This document shows, piece after piece, positions 1 to 10,442 of a stretch of DNA of 64,000 nt. The stretch spans positions 576,501 to 640,500 of the forward strand of contig JAILWY010000005.1 of assembly GCA_022113835.1 (NCBI GenBank), written 5' to 3'. The notes beneath the pieces are model-generated. The model had not been told where the DNA came from and did no database searches. It saw only the letters and a program-made list of their open reading frames with translations. A program made the translations under genes and the position numbers. Position 1 is the first letter of the stretch; every line of letters begins with the position of its first letter. This DNA comes from Atopsyche davidsoni (lineage: Eukaryota; Arthropoda; Insecta; Trichoptera; Hydrobiosidae).

Positions 1-82
1 GAAGTTAGTTAAAGTATAGCCTGATGTGATTCAATACTAGTAACGAAATCTCTTAGAAATTTCTTAAAATGAATGCACACTA

Positions 83-85
<3 letters not shown>

Positions 86-179
<94 letters not shown>

Positions 180-203
180 TATTTATATATATATATATAT
201 ATA
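86..203. repeat. (TA)n microsatellite
   Basis: Alternating TA, almost uninterrupted to 175, then a short TTATTTATTT interruption and a second TA run to about 203. It is followed by an imperfect GTATGTGG/GTAGGTATGTGTG tract, so the array grades from TA into TG-rich sequence before the first GC-rich island. Seen directly. Confidence 0.97.
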
Positions 204-238
204 AGTATATGTATGTGGGTATGTAGGTATGTGTGTGC

Positions 239-480
239 GCAGTTTCTCACAGTGGCCCCGGGCCAATTACGGGCGGGCGATGATTTACGCGCGCCGATAC
301 TGCGCCGAGCAAGTCCGCCGGCCCGTTTAGGGTTTAACTCGGGCGGGATCTCTCGCGCCCGTGAATAGAATTGATGACATTGTTGTCAGATTTTCGATGG
401 GATATTTTTCATTGTTCCCCGCGGCCTAACGACGCGGCCGATGCGTATCCTGCGCCTCCTCCCCGCAGGAATGCGTCGGG
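239..480. promoter_or_regulatory. GC-rich island, candidate regulatory element
   Basis: An abrupt switch from (TA)n to CpG-dense sequence containing AATTACGGGCGGGC (265-278) and a homeodomain-type ATTA core. The same 14-mer occurs on the minus strand of the island at 33409-33422. No start codon opens a recognisable protein. Islands of this kind recur through the window; a regulatory role is inference from composition only. Confidence 0.3.
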
Positions 481-538
481 CCGTTATTTTATTCAGGAAA
501 TCTGCAAATGGGAAGCTTTTTGCACACTCTTGCTTCTA
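469..538 (+). other. candidate internal exon, unrecognised
   Basis: A strong pyrimidine tract ending in CCCCGCAG (to 468) precedes a 70-bp segment open in all three frames, followed by a GTAAGA donor at 539. The frame starting with the first base reads ECVGPLFYSGNLQMG and onward. No domain is recognised. Splice-like words occur by chance at this density in 64 kb, so treat it as a testable candidate only. Confidence 0.2.
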
Positions 539-570
539 GTAAGAAGCCGTTGACGACTCTTGAAAAGTGT

Positions 571-1403
571 AAGGGTATTATTCTTACCAGGATTTCTATA
601 AAAAAAAATTTTTAAAGAAATCAACAAATAAAATACATATTCATAGATATAAAAATTAATATTATATTTATAGAAATATCTAATTATTTAAAATAAATAT
701 AAAGTAATTTAATTTGTATCACTTTTTTATTCTGACCGATGTGCACTGCATGCCTTCACAGCACGCCACTGTTGAAAAACATAATTACAAAACCGAAAAC
801 TAGATAAATCAATCAAGCGCAGTTAGGCCAGCGGGTCTAATAAGAACACTATTAAAAATTAAAATTTATTAATAGATTTAGCATGTTTTGGTTATCACGC
901 GGGCTGTGTGATTAGGCCTCATGATTTACGGCCGGGGCGCATTCGCACGTACGGTAATTAATAACATAATTGTATTTAACGCACCGGAAATTAACGCGGG
1001 CGTGCGGGTCTCGTTACTCCGCCGCGGAATCCACTTTTCACGATTTTCCATATTAAACAAATAAATCTTACAAAACCGCGTCTAGCAGTCGTTCCTCGCT
1101 GTTAATTACGCGCCCGGCTGAGGCCCGCGCGCTCGCTCGCGCTTTTCGCTTATTGTTTTAACCCGTCTTGATACGCGGCTAATCTGTACTTAAAACGGAG
1201 CTTTGCCTAATTTATTGCTACTTCTGTTATATTATACTAGATTAAATTAATATCCCAGGCGTCTTTTTCATATTTTATAAAATTAACTGGTTATTACGAA
1301 AATATTTTCATTTTATTACTGTGCAATCCCTCTTCAGCTCGGTCTTCATACTGCGTAATTAATTCTATACGCTAACCACCTCGCCAGGTTTATCAAATCC
1401 CAA
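571..1403. other. AT-rich spacer with one GC island at 895-1150
   Basis: No gene seen. The first 300 bases are A/T-rich low-complexity sequence. The island at 895-1150 has CpG-rich blocks alternating with TAATTAATAAC and AATTAACG words, the kind of mixture expected of a homeodomain-bound enhancer; this is inference from words alone. The remainder is AT-rich without recognisable features. Confidence 0.5.
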
Positions 1404-1476
1404 GAGATGAGCTCAGTGGCTGAGCGATTAGAACAGCGGGCTCTTGATTGAGAGCTCTCCAGTTTACTTTGCTCAT
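1404..1476 (+). pseudogene. degenerate tRNA-like sequence
   Basis: AGCTCAGTGGCTGAGCGATTAG resembles the D-arm/A-box of a tRNA. About 40 bases later CTCTCCAGTTTAC sits where a T-arm/B-box would be but is eroded. An A-T rich tail with TTTT runs follows. It is too degenerate to assign an isotype and would not give a functional tRNA. Confidence 0.4.
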
Positions 1477-2927
1477 ATTTCGATTTGGTCTTATTTTATT
1501 AATATACTAATCGGTTTTTGAAAAAAAAATTACACTTGTATTTGATGCAAACACAGCTATGTAGTGTTGTGAATACGTTTAAGATACTTGAACATTAAAA
1601 AGGAATAAGAAATATCGTGCAAATGATGGATAGAATCAGTGTGCGTCAATGATGAGACTACCTGCAATATTGTCAACAGTCACTTATACTCTGTAAATAT
1701 TGAATGATAGTAATTTACTGCGTCAACTGTAGGGATGCACCAACAAAACTGATATGCGATGAGTAAATTGCTAACGGCGTCCTCTTATTTTCGGTGTTTT
1801 TATAGTTATGATTTGTGTTTCTATAATTCAGTTGTCGATTGAATCCTGACGCGTGTAGGCAGCTTACTGCTTCATCGTTGAGGGCAGCTCGACGTTGGGT
1901 TTGTCCGTCAACAGCTCGGTCTAGAGCAGTGCGGCCCTGGCCTGCTGCGGGTCTCCGGCGTGAGGTTTACGAGGTGTGGACCCCGCGAGCCTCGCCGCGC
2001 GGGGCGGGTTCCCAACAAGGTGTGAACGGCTCGGGACTAGGGCTGCGCGCGCCCGCATATCATTCATTAACATTATCACTTAAACATTCAAATATAACTT
2101 AAGTATGATTTTCAATATTTTTGTACAGAATATATAAAAATAATAATAATAATAATAAAGTATACATGTTATATTATTTTTCATTTATTAATTTTAAAAT
2201 TGAATCTATATTTAAAAAAAAAACCAACCTTTTCATACTGAATTGTATTTTTTTTTTGTAGTTATGTATTACCTCTAAGACATCCGCAGTAGACGGATTG
2301 ACACTACTTATGCATGTGTATTGTGTTTTTCTGTAATTATTTTAATGGAATACATTTTTTTAAATTTACTTTAAATAAGAAACAATTGAAAGTTCATGTT
2401 CACAAAAGTGTTAATGAAAGAAATACTACCTTATTACGATATTGTCATAGTTTGATCCTGAAGCTTGGCAATGCAATTTCAGGTTGTAAGTATTTTAACT
2501 ACTTTGAAAGTTATTTGATTTTATTAATCAAATATTGTTACATGGTTATTAAAGTAGCCTCTTCCTCAGCAATACGTATAAGTTACAAAAAAAACAAGAA
2601 TATTCGTGCAACAGTATCTTGCTTGCGTTCATACAAAGGCATTTTTAAATGTTTTGGTTATTAATTAAGTTATTTGAATGAATAGGAAATTATTGTGACC
2701 AAAAGTGTTTTTATGTCCAAGAACATTTAATCTGATGCAAATATCGTTCTCATCAAAAATCTCATTACTAATGTTTAGATAAATACTATAAACGGTTTAA
2801 GTACTTTATTTATTAAAACTTTATTAAAACTCTTTACTCATTTACATTTCAAATAAGTTGATAATTTTTTGCACTTAGAAAACGAATTTTCGCATATACA
2901 GTAATAGTAAAGATAGTATTATCATCA
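1477..2927. other. spacer; GC island 1850-2065; no gene recognised
   Basis: Mostly AT-rich. The GC-rich block at 1850-2065 has an ORF starting at 1839 but no recognised protein. A short AAT trinucleotide run lies near 2140-2158. A 116-codon open frame at 2314-2664 begins at ATG but is composed of AT-rich codons with no domain, and I do not consider it coding. Confidence 0.5.
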
Positions 2928-2957
2928 TTGTTTGCGAGCGCTTTCGCTTTTCAAAGG
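2928..2957 (+). repeat. dispersed 30-bp motif, copy 1
   Basis: TTGTTTGCGAGCGCTTTCGC followed by TTTTCAAAGG. A near-identical 30-mer lies on the minus strand at 24696-24725, and shortened relatives at 21626-21654 and 54521-54545. Two of the copies follow an A-box-like stretch, so the motif may be the middle of an old tRNA-derived element. Confidence 0.7.
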
Positions 2958-3109
2958 CTCTCAAACAAAATTGTTTGAGATGTCCGAACGAATATGAGAT
3001 ATATGCCGACATAAATTAGTAATACTTTATTGCAAACATACACAAAAAGTGCACTGCGATATTTCAACTTTACTACTCATTCTGAATTCTCAATAATTAC
3101 AGGTTAACA

Positions 3110-3440
3110 ATACGAGCCGCGCCGCCGTTACGGGCTTCTAATAAAAGCCAATATGTACTTAAACAACCGGCTCCACTTGTTGCGGCACAACCCTGCCGCC
3201 GCTAGCGTTGTCTCGCTCGCGCGCACGGCGGCCGGGGCGGCCCGCGTAGTCGCGTCCCGCTCGCACCCGCGCGTCCGGCGGGCGGCGCGTTGATTGGCCG
3301 GCGCGATAAATCAAACCAATTTTGTTTTTAATAAAATTTGACGTTTCGCCCTGCGCTGGAGCCCGACCCGGAGGCGCGAGGGGCGAGAGTCGCGCGCTCG
3401 ACTCGGCGAGCTGCGTGAATATTTTACTTCAATTATGTTT
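3110..3440. promoter_or_regulatory. CpG-rich island, possible promoter
   Basis: One of the most CpG-dense blocks in the window. It contains GTTGATTGGCCGGCGCG, which includes an inverted CCAAT box (ATTGG), then AT-rich sequence and a second GC block. No TATA box or open frame beginning with a convincing start is visible. The composition fits a CpG promoter or a strong enhancer; no transcript can be assigned. Confidence 0.3.
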
Positions 3441-4204
3441 CAGTTTTTTTTTTGTGAACAACTTTTTTTTGCTGTCTTATAATTTGGGCTCCAATTGCTT
3501 TTAGTTTGTTTTTTGGAAATTCGGAATGCTCGCATATTAAATGGTGCCCCGGATAGGCTTCGTTTGGGGTGTAATGGGAATGTCGTGTTTACCCGTCACG
3601 TGCCGCAATCCACCGTGCTGATTTATCTTATACATTTTAAATTTACACAAGCATATATTATATATCCTTATTTATAATAATATTCCGTTTATTTATCACT
3701 TTTTTGGACAACCCCGCTCATAGTTTGTTATCTAATTGAAACAACAAAAAATGCCCGTTTTATGAAGTCGACACGTTTTTACGGTATAAGTATAAATTGC
3801 AATTTAATTCGAGCCGCTATATTCGTTTGTAGAATGTTAATTCAATTCTTTTCAAATATATCGCGTGGAAGTCATTTCTCATAAGTCTACTTTATAATTA
3901 CAAAAATGACAATAAGAAAGAGTATCGAATAATCTCAATTGCCTTATTATTATTAATGTAGAATGCAAACTTGCGGTATTACTGTAATCAAAGTGCTTCT
4001 GGTTTTTAAATTAATAATTATAAGCAAATTGCAATATTTTTGAACTTAAAAATTCATATGTCTTATTTAATTTTTAAAAGCAGTCAAATGTTTTCAATAA
4101 TTGAAAATATTTTTTAAATAAATGACCATTCAATTAATAACTGGATTGATTGATTTTCTTCTTTTCGTTTAATGCCGTGACTTTTGAGACACCGTGTGTA
4201 TTAT
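3441..4204. other. AT-rich spacer, nothing recognised
   Basis: Poly-T runs and AT-rich sequence. Short open frames on the plus strand carry no domain. No repeats other than mononucleotide runs were noticed. Confidence 0.6.
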
Positions 4205-4210
4205 AAATAA

Positions 4211-4275
4211 AGTTCAGTCTCAAATCCCCGCTTGCGCGTCAGGCGACCTGACCACCGCACGATCATGCCGTTTAA
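4211..4275 (-). pseudogene. degenerate tRNA-like sequence
   Basis: Read on the minus strand, GTGCGGTGGTCAGGTCGC resembles an A-box/D-arm. It is followed by GCGCAAGCGGGGATTTGAGA, which matches the B-box pattern GGTTCGANNC with substitutions. The spacing is about right for a tRNA. No acceptor stem can be closed. Confidence 0.45.
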
Positions 4276-5300
4276 TAATGTTGTAATACAAAAATTAAAA
4301 TCATGATTTAACTGTTCAGGCTAACGACCATTTATCACGCTTTTGAGAATCGAAAAAAAATAGCATAAAATAACTGAGAGAATCGATTACATTATACTGA
4401 ATAAAAATTCACACCTTCGTTAAAATTTATATCATTTTCGGAAGGATCGCGTGTTAAAGACGGGGCCTCGTGGCGTCCTCGGTCCTTCTCGACAGCCGGA
4501 GACGCGGCGCGCGGGTTACCCGAGCTCCATGGCAGGTCTTTGATTCGCGCGATTAAGTCTGCAATACAACAGGAACTAAACAAAAAGCGCTCGAGCCCTC
4601 ACCATGTGCTGAGTGCAGTTTTTAATACTATACGTAAGATTTTTTTTAATTGATTGACTTGAATTAAGTTCGTAATATATTTTCATTTACTTACGCAACC
4701 CATACATGGTGCAGCACAACCGACAACCAAGCGGTTATGAGCGACTTCATATTTTGGTATTTTTTTTAAATTTTAGGCTGAGATCAAAACGTACGAGAGG
4801 GCGCTGTTGGGTAGTCACCGTTCGGTTATCTATTGGGTCGCATCGTATGTAGGTTTACTTCGCGATTTCTCCCAAAAAAATAGAATGGAAATTAGAATCA
4901 TTGAGTTTTTCAAAAGTTATTCTAAATATTTAATAAAAACGAGCGCACATAAATAAATGTTTTGAAAAAATTATCGACTTTAAGACTGCTTATATTAAAA
5001 AAAAAAAAAAAAACACCTTATTTGAAATGTCATTTATCATTATATTAAAAAATCATTCCCAAGAATATTATTGTTTATTTAATATATTTGATAAGATTTT
5101 ACTTGTTTTGTAGTTATCACATAAAATTGTGTTTTATAAGAACTTTCACGTGTTGTTAAAAATAATGAATAGAGATACCCGTTTATCCACTTACATATAT
5201 TTATGTTGAGCATATTTACCGACCCAAAAAACAATAATAATAGACGTTGAATGTTTGATATTTATCGTTTTCCTGAACATTGCACATAAAATGTACATTT
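4276..5300. other. spacer with GC block 4440-4600 and an A17-18 run
   Basis: No gene recognised. The GC block at 4440-4600 has no supported frame. A long poly-A run lies near 4997-5013, downstream of a moderately GC-rich patch (4780-4860) containing GAGAGGGCGCTGTTGGG. This could be a retroposed tail, but no target-site duplication was identified. Confidence 0.4.
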
Positions 5301-5359
5301 CAACTCAATCTGATACTTAAGTGTAGAGAACGGTCTTCAATCGAGAACAATTACACGCT

Positions 5360-5616
5360 ATGAAATTCTTCACAGTGAGTAGCAAAATTTTAAATACAAT
5401 AGCGCGGTATTCGCTCCTCGCACAGAAGACAATGTGGACTTGTAAAAGCGTGTAAATTATACTACTTAATTGTGTCAACTCCATCGCCCTTTCCATCTGA
5501 CCTCAGCGGAGGTCATCAACGGCGCTTTGCTTTCGTACACGGAGGCCAACAATGGATCATTTATATGGGGCAGGCATTCCTCCGTCCCGAGGCGCATTAT
5601 CTGCCGGCGGATCGCA
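5360..5616 (+). other. candidate two-exon start (tiny first exon plus 110-bp exon)
   Basis: ATGAAATTCTTCACA (5360-5374) is followed directly by a GTGAGT donor. The pattern of a five-codon MKFFT start followed by an intron is seen in insect secreted and cuticle protein genes. A 132-bp intron-like stretch ends in a pyrimidine-rich acceptor (CTTTCCATCTGACCTCAG, to 5506). The following 110 bp (5507-5616) is open in all three frames and ends at a GTGAGT donor (5617). The frame with most C/G third positions reads EVINGALLSYTEANNGSF and onward, but that frame is not the one set by the MKFFT exon. The in-phase frame is basic and not signal-like. The splice signals are good; the coding content is unrecognised. 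Confidence 0.25.
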
Positions 5617-5697
5617 GTGAGTTTACGCTAACAAAACTACGGACTCACAAAACAAACGTTCACAAATATCCATTGAATAATCAGCCGCCGATGTGAC

Positions 5698-6196
5698 TAG
5701 GGATGCTAACGATACATGCATCGATCATTTTTATCGATGTGTCGATGTATCGACAGCTGACTTGATCGATTTATTGACAATACTTCCCCTTGATTTTTAT
5801 ACGTGTAGTTAATATTTAATAAGATTTTAATATAAATAATATTTAGAAGATATTTAATAATTGTACAGAGTGTTGTGCAGTCTTACCTAATTTTTATTAG
5901 TGAGTATGCATACCTAGTAATTAAACAAGCGTCAATATTGAGAGACATGTAGAAAATAATAAAAGAAGATATCTATGTTAGCAATTAACAACAAAAAAGC
6001 ATTGATCAAAACCAGTTAATATTAAATTATGTATAAATTTTTATTATTTTTAAAATATATGTAAAAAATAAATATTTATAATTTTTTTTTGTCTTATTAA
6101 AATAATAAAAATAATATCTATGTTCTCAGATCGATGTTTCCATGTGGGATTTATAATCAGCAAGTGAATCTTTGTGTGTATGTTTTCGCACCCCTA
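5698..6196. mobile_element. putative hAT-like non-autonomous element (MITE)
   Basis: The left end TAGGGATGCTAACGATACAT and the inverted right end TAGGGGTGCGAAAACATACA agree over most of about 20 bases. Both ends have subterminal ATCGAT words; the left end is especially rich in them (5720-5775). The interior is AT-rich without an ORF. The expected 8-bp target duplication is not clear (GATGTGAC versus ATCGCGAG), so the assignment rests on the termini. An alternative is a chance palindromic pair. Confidence 0.4.
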
Positions 6197-6417
6197 ATCG
6201 CGAGCCCTGGACAGTAACGTAACTGGACAGTCGACCGCTTTACATGAAAATGTGATTTTTCATGTTGCAGCAGAAGTGTTAACGGGCCATTTGATAATGC
6301 TTCGCTCCGTCATTTGCATTACCTAGGCCTCGACAAACTTTGGTAGCAAGAGCCAAGAAAAATAATAACACCACATTATAAAAATGCACGTGAACAATGT
6401 TAGTGTCAATAGAACAA
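6197..6417. other. short spacer with weak exon-like segment 6271-6342
   Basis: A CATGTTGCAG acceptor precedes 72 bp that are open in one frame (SVNGPFDNASLRHLHYLG and onward) and end at GGTAGCA, a weak donor. The leucine-containing string is suggestive of a repeat protein but too short to call. Confidence 0.12.
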
Positions 6418-6480
6418 AATATTCAATATTTTAGACAGAAAGTACTTGGAGAATTTCTATTTTAATATTTTATTTAAAGT
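6418..6480 (+). mobile_element. fragment of the foldback/hammerhead-like repeat family
   Basis: Contains AGAAAGTACTTGGAGAATTT then a TTTTAATATTTTATTT block, matching the outer end of the family described at 37331-37548. Only the outer about 60 bp is present; the inner arm and stem-loop are missing or too diverged to read. Confidence 0.65.
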
Positions 6481-6670
6481 TTTAGTAAAACAAAACTTGA
6501 TCTTAATCCAAAAGATGTAGAACTTTCGCCATCTAAAATAAATAAATGGTACTTATTTCACGTACTTTTTTTCATATGACCATCATTATCAAAAAGTCAA
6601 ACTGATATCTTTTAACACAAATATTTATCTAATTATATTATATATAAATTCCAGTTGACTCTTTAAAATC

Positions 6671-6737
6671 TTCTATTGGTGTAGTGGTTAGCACTCTTGC
6701 TTGCTGACCGAATGCTGCAGATTTGAGTCCAGGTAGA
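6671..6737 (+). pseudogene. tRNA-like sequence, fairly intact A- and B-box
   Basis: TTGGTGTAGTGGTTAGCACT is a close match to a tRNA D-arm/A-box, and GATTTGAGTCC about 30 bases later matches the B-box. A T8 run follows at about 6750, as expected for a Pol III terminator. The acceptor stem does not pair convincingly, so it is a pseudogene or the head of a lost SINE. Confidence 0.55.
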
Positions 6738-6979
6738 GCAAATATTTTTAAGTTTTTTTTAATTTGGTCATATTTATATATTTATTTACATTTAAGTAGA
6801 TAAAAATACCAATCTAGCAAATTATATTTTTTGTGATATATATGTTTACAGCGAGATAAATCCAGGAGGCGTATCAAACTGCACACAGTCGTTACTGCTT
6901 GTTTATTCTTAAATGAGGGAAACTTGATCAAGTACAGTAGTTACGATTTTTAGTAATACTTGTCGGCTCCGGTACCGAA

Positions 6980-7265
6980 GTTTTTTCAGGTCATGCGGCC
7001 GCGCGCGGCTCGGGGGCCAGAGTCTCCCAGCCCTGCGGCGCCTTTATTGCTGCGATTATTTTCACGGTCCATCCAGCTGCCTGCTGGGACGGAGCGCCTC
7101 GCGTGGTCCGCGCCCATAGAAAATGCTATTTGAATACAGATGTCTCTATTTTGTGTTTGTCTGTCGCACAACTGGCCTGTTAGATTTACACTAGTGATGG
7201 GGTTTTTCGATTTTTTTTCACAATCGATTTGATTCAAGTATTGTAAAAAGGATGGGTTTAAAATC
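6980..7265. other. GC island with no supported gene
   Basis: Follows TTTTTTCAG (acceptor-like). The plus strand has an open frame of about 48 codons starting at the ATG near 6994, and the minus strand one of 93 codons (6986-7267). Overlapping frames on both strands in GC-rich DNA are expected by chance, and neither has a domain. Confidence 0.4.
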
Positions 7266-8510
7266 ATCTTAATAATTGAACAAGTTTAACAATATTTTCA
7301 GGTCAAATGATTATGTTATTTTATAAAAAAATGAATTTAATGAATGAATTAATGAATTTAAACTATAAAAAATAGATCTCATATTTGAAATAAATATCCG
7401 TTTATCAGTTATATTAATTCTGTTTTCTGGTAGTATTATTTTGGACAAGATTATCTCGATGGAATATCCGATATTAACTTTAAATTGGTTTTAAAAAAAA
7501 AAATATGAACTAGGCAAGTAGTTATGAAGTCATTTGATTTAAATGAGTACCACCATTTCTTTAAATTGTTGTTAAATCATCGACAAATTAAATTATTTAT
7601 TCGAATTACTCGTCAATATACACTCGATTGGGCCCTTCACTAATCTGCCCCGCGGAGTTGGCCCTCCACCAGCCCAGCTCCAGACTTAATTGCACCACTT
7701 CTGCTTTGCATATCGCCAAATTTTAGGACTCTGGGAAACTATATTGGAGATAGGGATCTGTGTTTGTTTTGGCCGAGGTCTTTATGAAGGTATAATTTTC
7801 GCATTAATCCAGTGGTCCGTGAAGTTAACTTTTTCAACTATTTTAACGGTGTTTTAGAATTTGTTAGGGTTCCAGGTCTCCACTTTCATAGTTAAGAATC
7901 TAAAGGGATAATAATAAACTTATGAAAGAAAAATTCGAATTCAAAGAGAAGATTGAAATTTGATGAGTCTAGAATGATAAATAAAATTTTCTAATCTGTC
8001 GGTTGAATAATTTCATTATTGAAATTAGTTTATGCATTAAAAGTTTACCATTCTAAACCCCAGAGCAAAAAAAAGTTTATTTTGCAAAAATAAAAAAACC
8101 AAATAATATTCAAAGTTATTTTAACGTAAATATTTTAATAAGACAATATATTTCACAAAACAGAACTCTTTTATACATATATTAATAGTATTGAATATTA
8201 AAATTATAACGAATATCAAACAATGGGATTAGTATATACTATAAGTTTAACTCATAAATAAATTAGTTTTAAACTATAAAGGCTAAAGAAAAATTTATGG
8301 TCAAACAATACCCGTTTTTTGATACAAAACACAAAAATTAAAATATATCAATCCATTATTAATTTCAAAAGTGAAATTCAGTCTTGTACCAGTACCACAC
8401 TGAAAATAATTTATTAGATTGCGACCGAATAATATTTGTAAAAATAGACAGCATTGTTAAAAAAATATTACAATTAAAATAAACATTTTAAATATCTTTA
8501 AAGTCATTTA
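7266..8510. other. AT-rich spacer, nothing recognised
   Basis: Low-complexity A/T sequence with a modest GC patch at 7630-7720. No open frame, tRNA-like or repeat signal noted. Confidence 0.6.
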
Positions 8511-8831
8511 CTTAACCTTAATCATGGAGCTTACTGGATCTTTTTTAATGTAACGAGGTTCCTAAACAAGAGATTTTGAAACGAATGCGGATAGTTTGTT
8601 TTCTATCGCTGTAAAATAATGTAAATAAGTTCAAATGCTCCTCAATTACAATGGCGGACTTTTCACTCTTAACCTTAAGCAATTTTTACCATGTAGCTAA
8701 CTGGATCTTTTATTATGTAACAGAGTTTTGCGCATGGTTCCAAATGAGTGATTTTTAAACGAATGCGGATGCTTTGTTTTCTATCGTAATAAGTTCAGAT
8801 GCCCCTCAATTACAGCGGCGGACTTTTCACC
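8511..8831. repeat. imperfect tandem duplication, about 160-bp unit
   Basis: Two copies, 8511-8667 and 8668-8831. Shared landmarks in order: CTTAACCTTA, ACTGGATCTTTT, ACGAATGCGGAT, TTTGTTTTCTATCG, CCTCAATTACA and GGCGGACTTTTCAC. Offsets between matching landmarks range from 157 to 178 because of small indels. The copies differ at many positions, so the duplication is not recent. Confidence 0.85.
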
Positions 8832-8848
8832 GTTAATTTCAACTGCAG

Positions 8849-8933
8849 AAGGCCGTAAATTCCAAGAGTTCGCATCGTGAATTCGCTTCGTCACCCTTCC
8901 ATCTCCCATGGCAGTTCTCGCTCATGCGCGCCG
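8849..8933 (+). other. candidate internal exon, unrecognised
   Basis: A good acceptor (TTAATTTCAACTGCAG, to 8848) and a consensus donor (GTAAGTAA at 8934) bound an 85-bp segment that is open in only one of three frames, reading KAVNSKSSHREFASSPFHL and onward. It sits immediately after the 160-bp duplication. No domain is recognised. Its phase (0 in, 1 out) is compatible with the segment at 10930-11007. Confidence 0.25.
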
Positions 8934-9033
8934 GTAAGTAACTAATGCGCGGCCGGCGAGCCTGATGAGAGGAGCAGTCCTCAGCGTGCTGCTGAGTCAT
9001 CCCCTGGCGCCTGCAGGCTCGTGTGTACCACAC

Positions 9034-9609
9034 TTATTTAATTTTGGTCATTGGTAACATTTGAGTATTCCTTTCCAGCAATATCATTTTTGCGTAACTA
9101 CTCAAGTGGAACTCGAATCTTCATATCTTGATTATCACGGCCTAGTAACACAATTTCCACACGCGAGTTCTCCCTGTGTCTTGAAGAGAGTAAATAGCAA
9201 TATTTTTATATGTGAATCCTGTGATTTATGTGAATTAAATATCTTGGTGTCACAAATAATAACACTTGGATGAACATTTTTTAAGTGATCACGTAACTAC
9301 AAGTTACGGATAAAATCTTTGCTTGAATAGATTTTCTTATTGTTTTTGTAAAAAAATGATACTGAGTTATAATGTTGGATTTATTACAAATTATATATTT
9401 TTTTAACCAATTACTATTTTGAAGTTTTTATGTGAATTTTTAAAAGTAAATAGTCAAATATTCATAAAAATCACAAAGAGATGCGATCTGGTCGCAATTA
9501 ACATTTCAGACAACTCTTTAATTTTACAATGTTTGTTGTTGGCTTTCCCGTGCCCGAGCGCTTCGTGCTCTCCAAATCAAAATAATGAGAATAGTAAAAT
9601 GCCCTAAGA
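9034..9609. other. AT-rich spacer, nothing recognised
   Basis: Two open frames (70 and 62 codons) of AT-rich codons. No domain and no flanking splice signals of note. Confidence 0.6.
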
Positions 9610-9660
9610 CACTACAATAGTTTACGATTAAAACCGTAGGGTTCGATTCCCGGTCGATAA
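9610..9660 (+). pseudogene. tRNA-like 3' half
   Basis: CCGTAGGGTTCGATTCCCGG is a textbook T-arm/B-box, preceded by TTTACGATTAAAACCG, which could be an anticodon arm. The 5' D-arm is not readable. The following 130 bases are moderately GC-rich and could be the body of a tRNA-derived SINE. Confidence 0.5.
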
Positions 9661-10290
9661 TACATTTCGTACGCTGTGGTCGCTTGAATGGGTTCGAGGA
9701 AACCCCTGGACTTCCTTGGGAGAGGAAACCAGAGCGATTGACAGAATAAGTCCATCGTCACGTCCTCTGCCACTGTAACTTTATGTGCAGGACCAAACTT
9801 AAGATCTGTAATTTTTAATGTTGCAATTATTTAATTAAGGTATACATTTTTTAACTATTTAAAATTAAGTATTCGAACTCTGTACTAAGAGTATTTGTAT
9901 TTTTTATTAAAAATACAATTTTACAGGAAATTCCATTTATAATTTAAAAATATATCTATGAAAATATTTTTCACAGTGAAAATTTAATGGAATACTTCGG
10001 TTTTAAACTTGTAGAATTTTCATAAATAATTAGAAAAAAATTGTAAAAATATTGAAACTTTTACAAATGTTCTTGTTTTTTTTTTTGTTTTAAATAAAAT
10101 AGGATGTATTTAAATCATATTCAAAATTAGTCAAATTCTTTTTGGCATAAAATTTACCTTAAAATATAAGTCTTATTCATCTAAAAGTTCTCAAGATTGT
10201 CACCTGAATTTGAGTGGTGTAGTTTATTAACATAATAGTAATTAGCTCTTTTCAATATCTTATATTTAATTTATCTTTTTTTTAATATTG
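9661..10290. other. possible SINE body then AT-rich spacer
   Basis: 9661-9790 is non-AT-rich sequence adjoining the tRNA-like head and contains GAGGAAACCCCTGG and GAGAGGAAACCAG, a short internal near-repeat. From 9800 onward it is AT-rich with nothing recognised. Confidence 0.35.
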
Positions 10291-10379
10291 TTCGTTTGGT
10301 GTCCGATGCGGTCCTGGGCTAGAGTTGGTTAGAGTGCGGCGGGGCGGAACGCGGGCGAGGCAGGTGCGCGGCATTCCTC

Positions 10380-10442
10380 GCTGCCCGCTGCCCGCTCCCT
10401 GCTCCCTGCTCCCTGCTCCCTGCTCCCTGCTCCCTGCTCCCT
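10380..10442. repeat. 7-bp minisatellite (GCTCCCT)n
   Basis: Seven exact copies of GCTCCCT at 10394-10442, preceded by degenerate GCTGCCC units from 10380. The minus-strand translation gives a repeated REQGAGS heptapeptide inside an open frame that has no ATG, so the peptide is a by-product of the repeat. Confidence 0.95.

Noticed and set aside
2314..2664. 116-codon ATG frame
   Set aside because: AT-rich codons (K, N, I, F, Y dominate), no domain or hydrophobic pattern of a known kind.
4780..5013. Retroposon with A-tail at 4997-5013
   Set aside because: No target-site duplication or recognisable body; the A-run alone is insufficient.
6271..6342. Leucine-rich-repeat-like exon
   Set aside because: One short leucine-containing string and a weak donor; not enough for a family call.
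7190..7240. AGTGATGG words (7194, 19750, 35465) as hAT ends
   Set aside because: Eight bases only, no matching inverted partner at a sensible distance.
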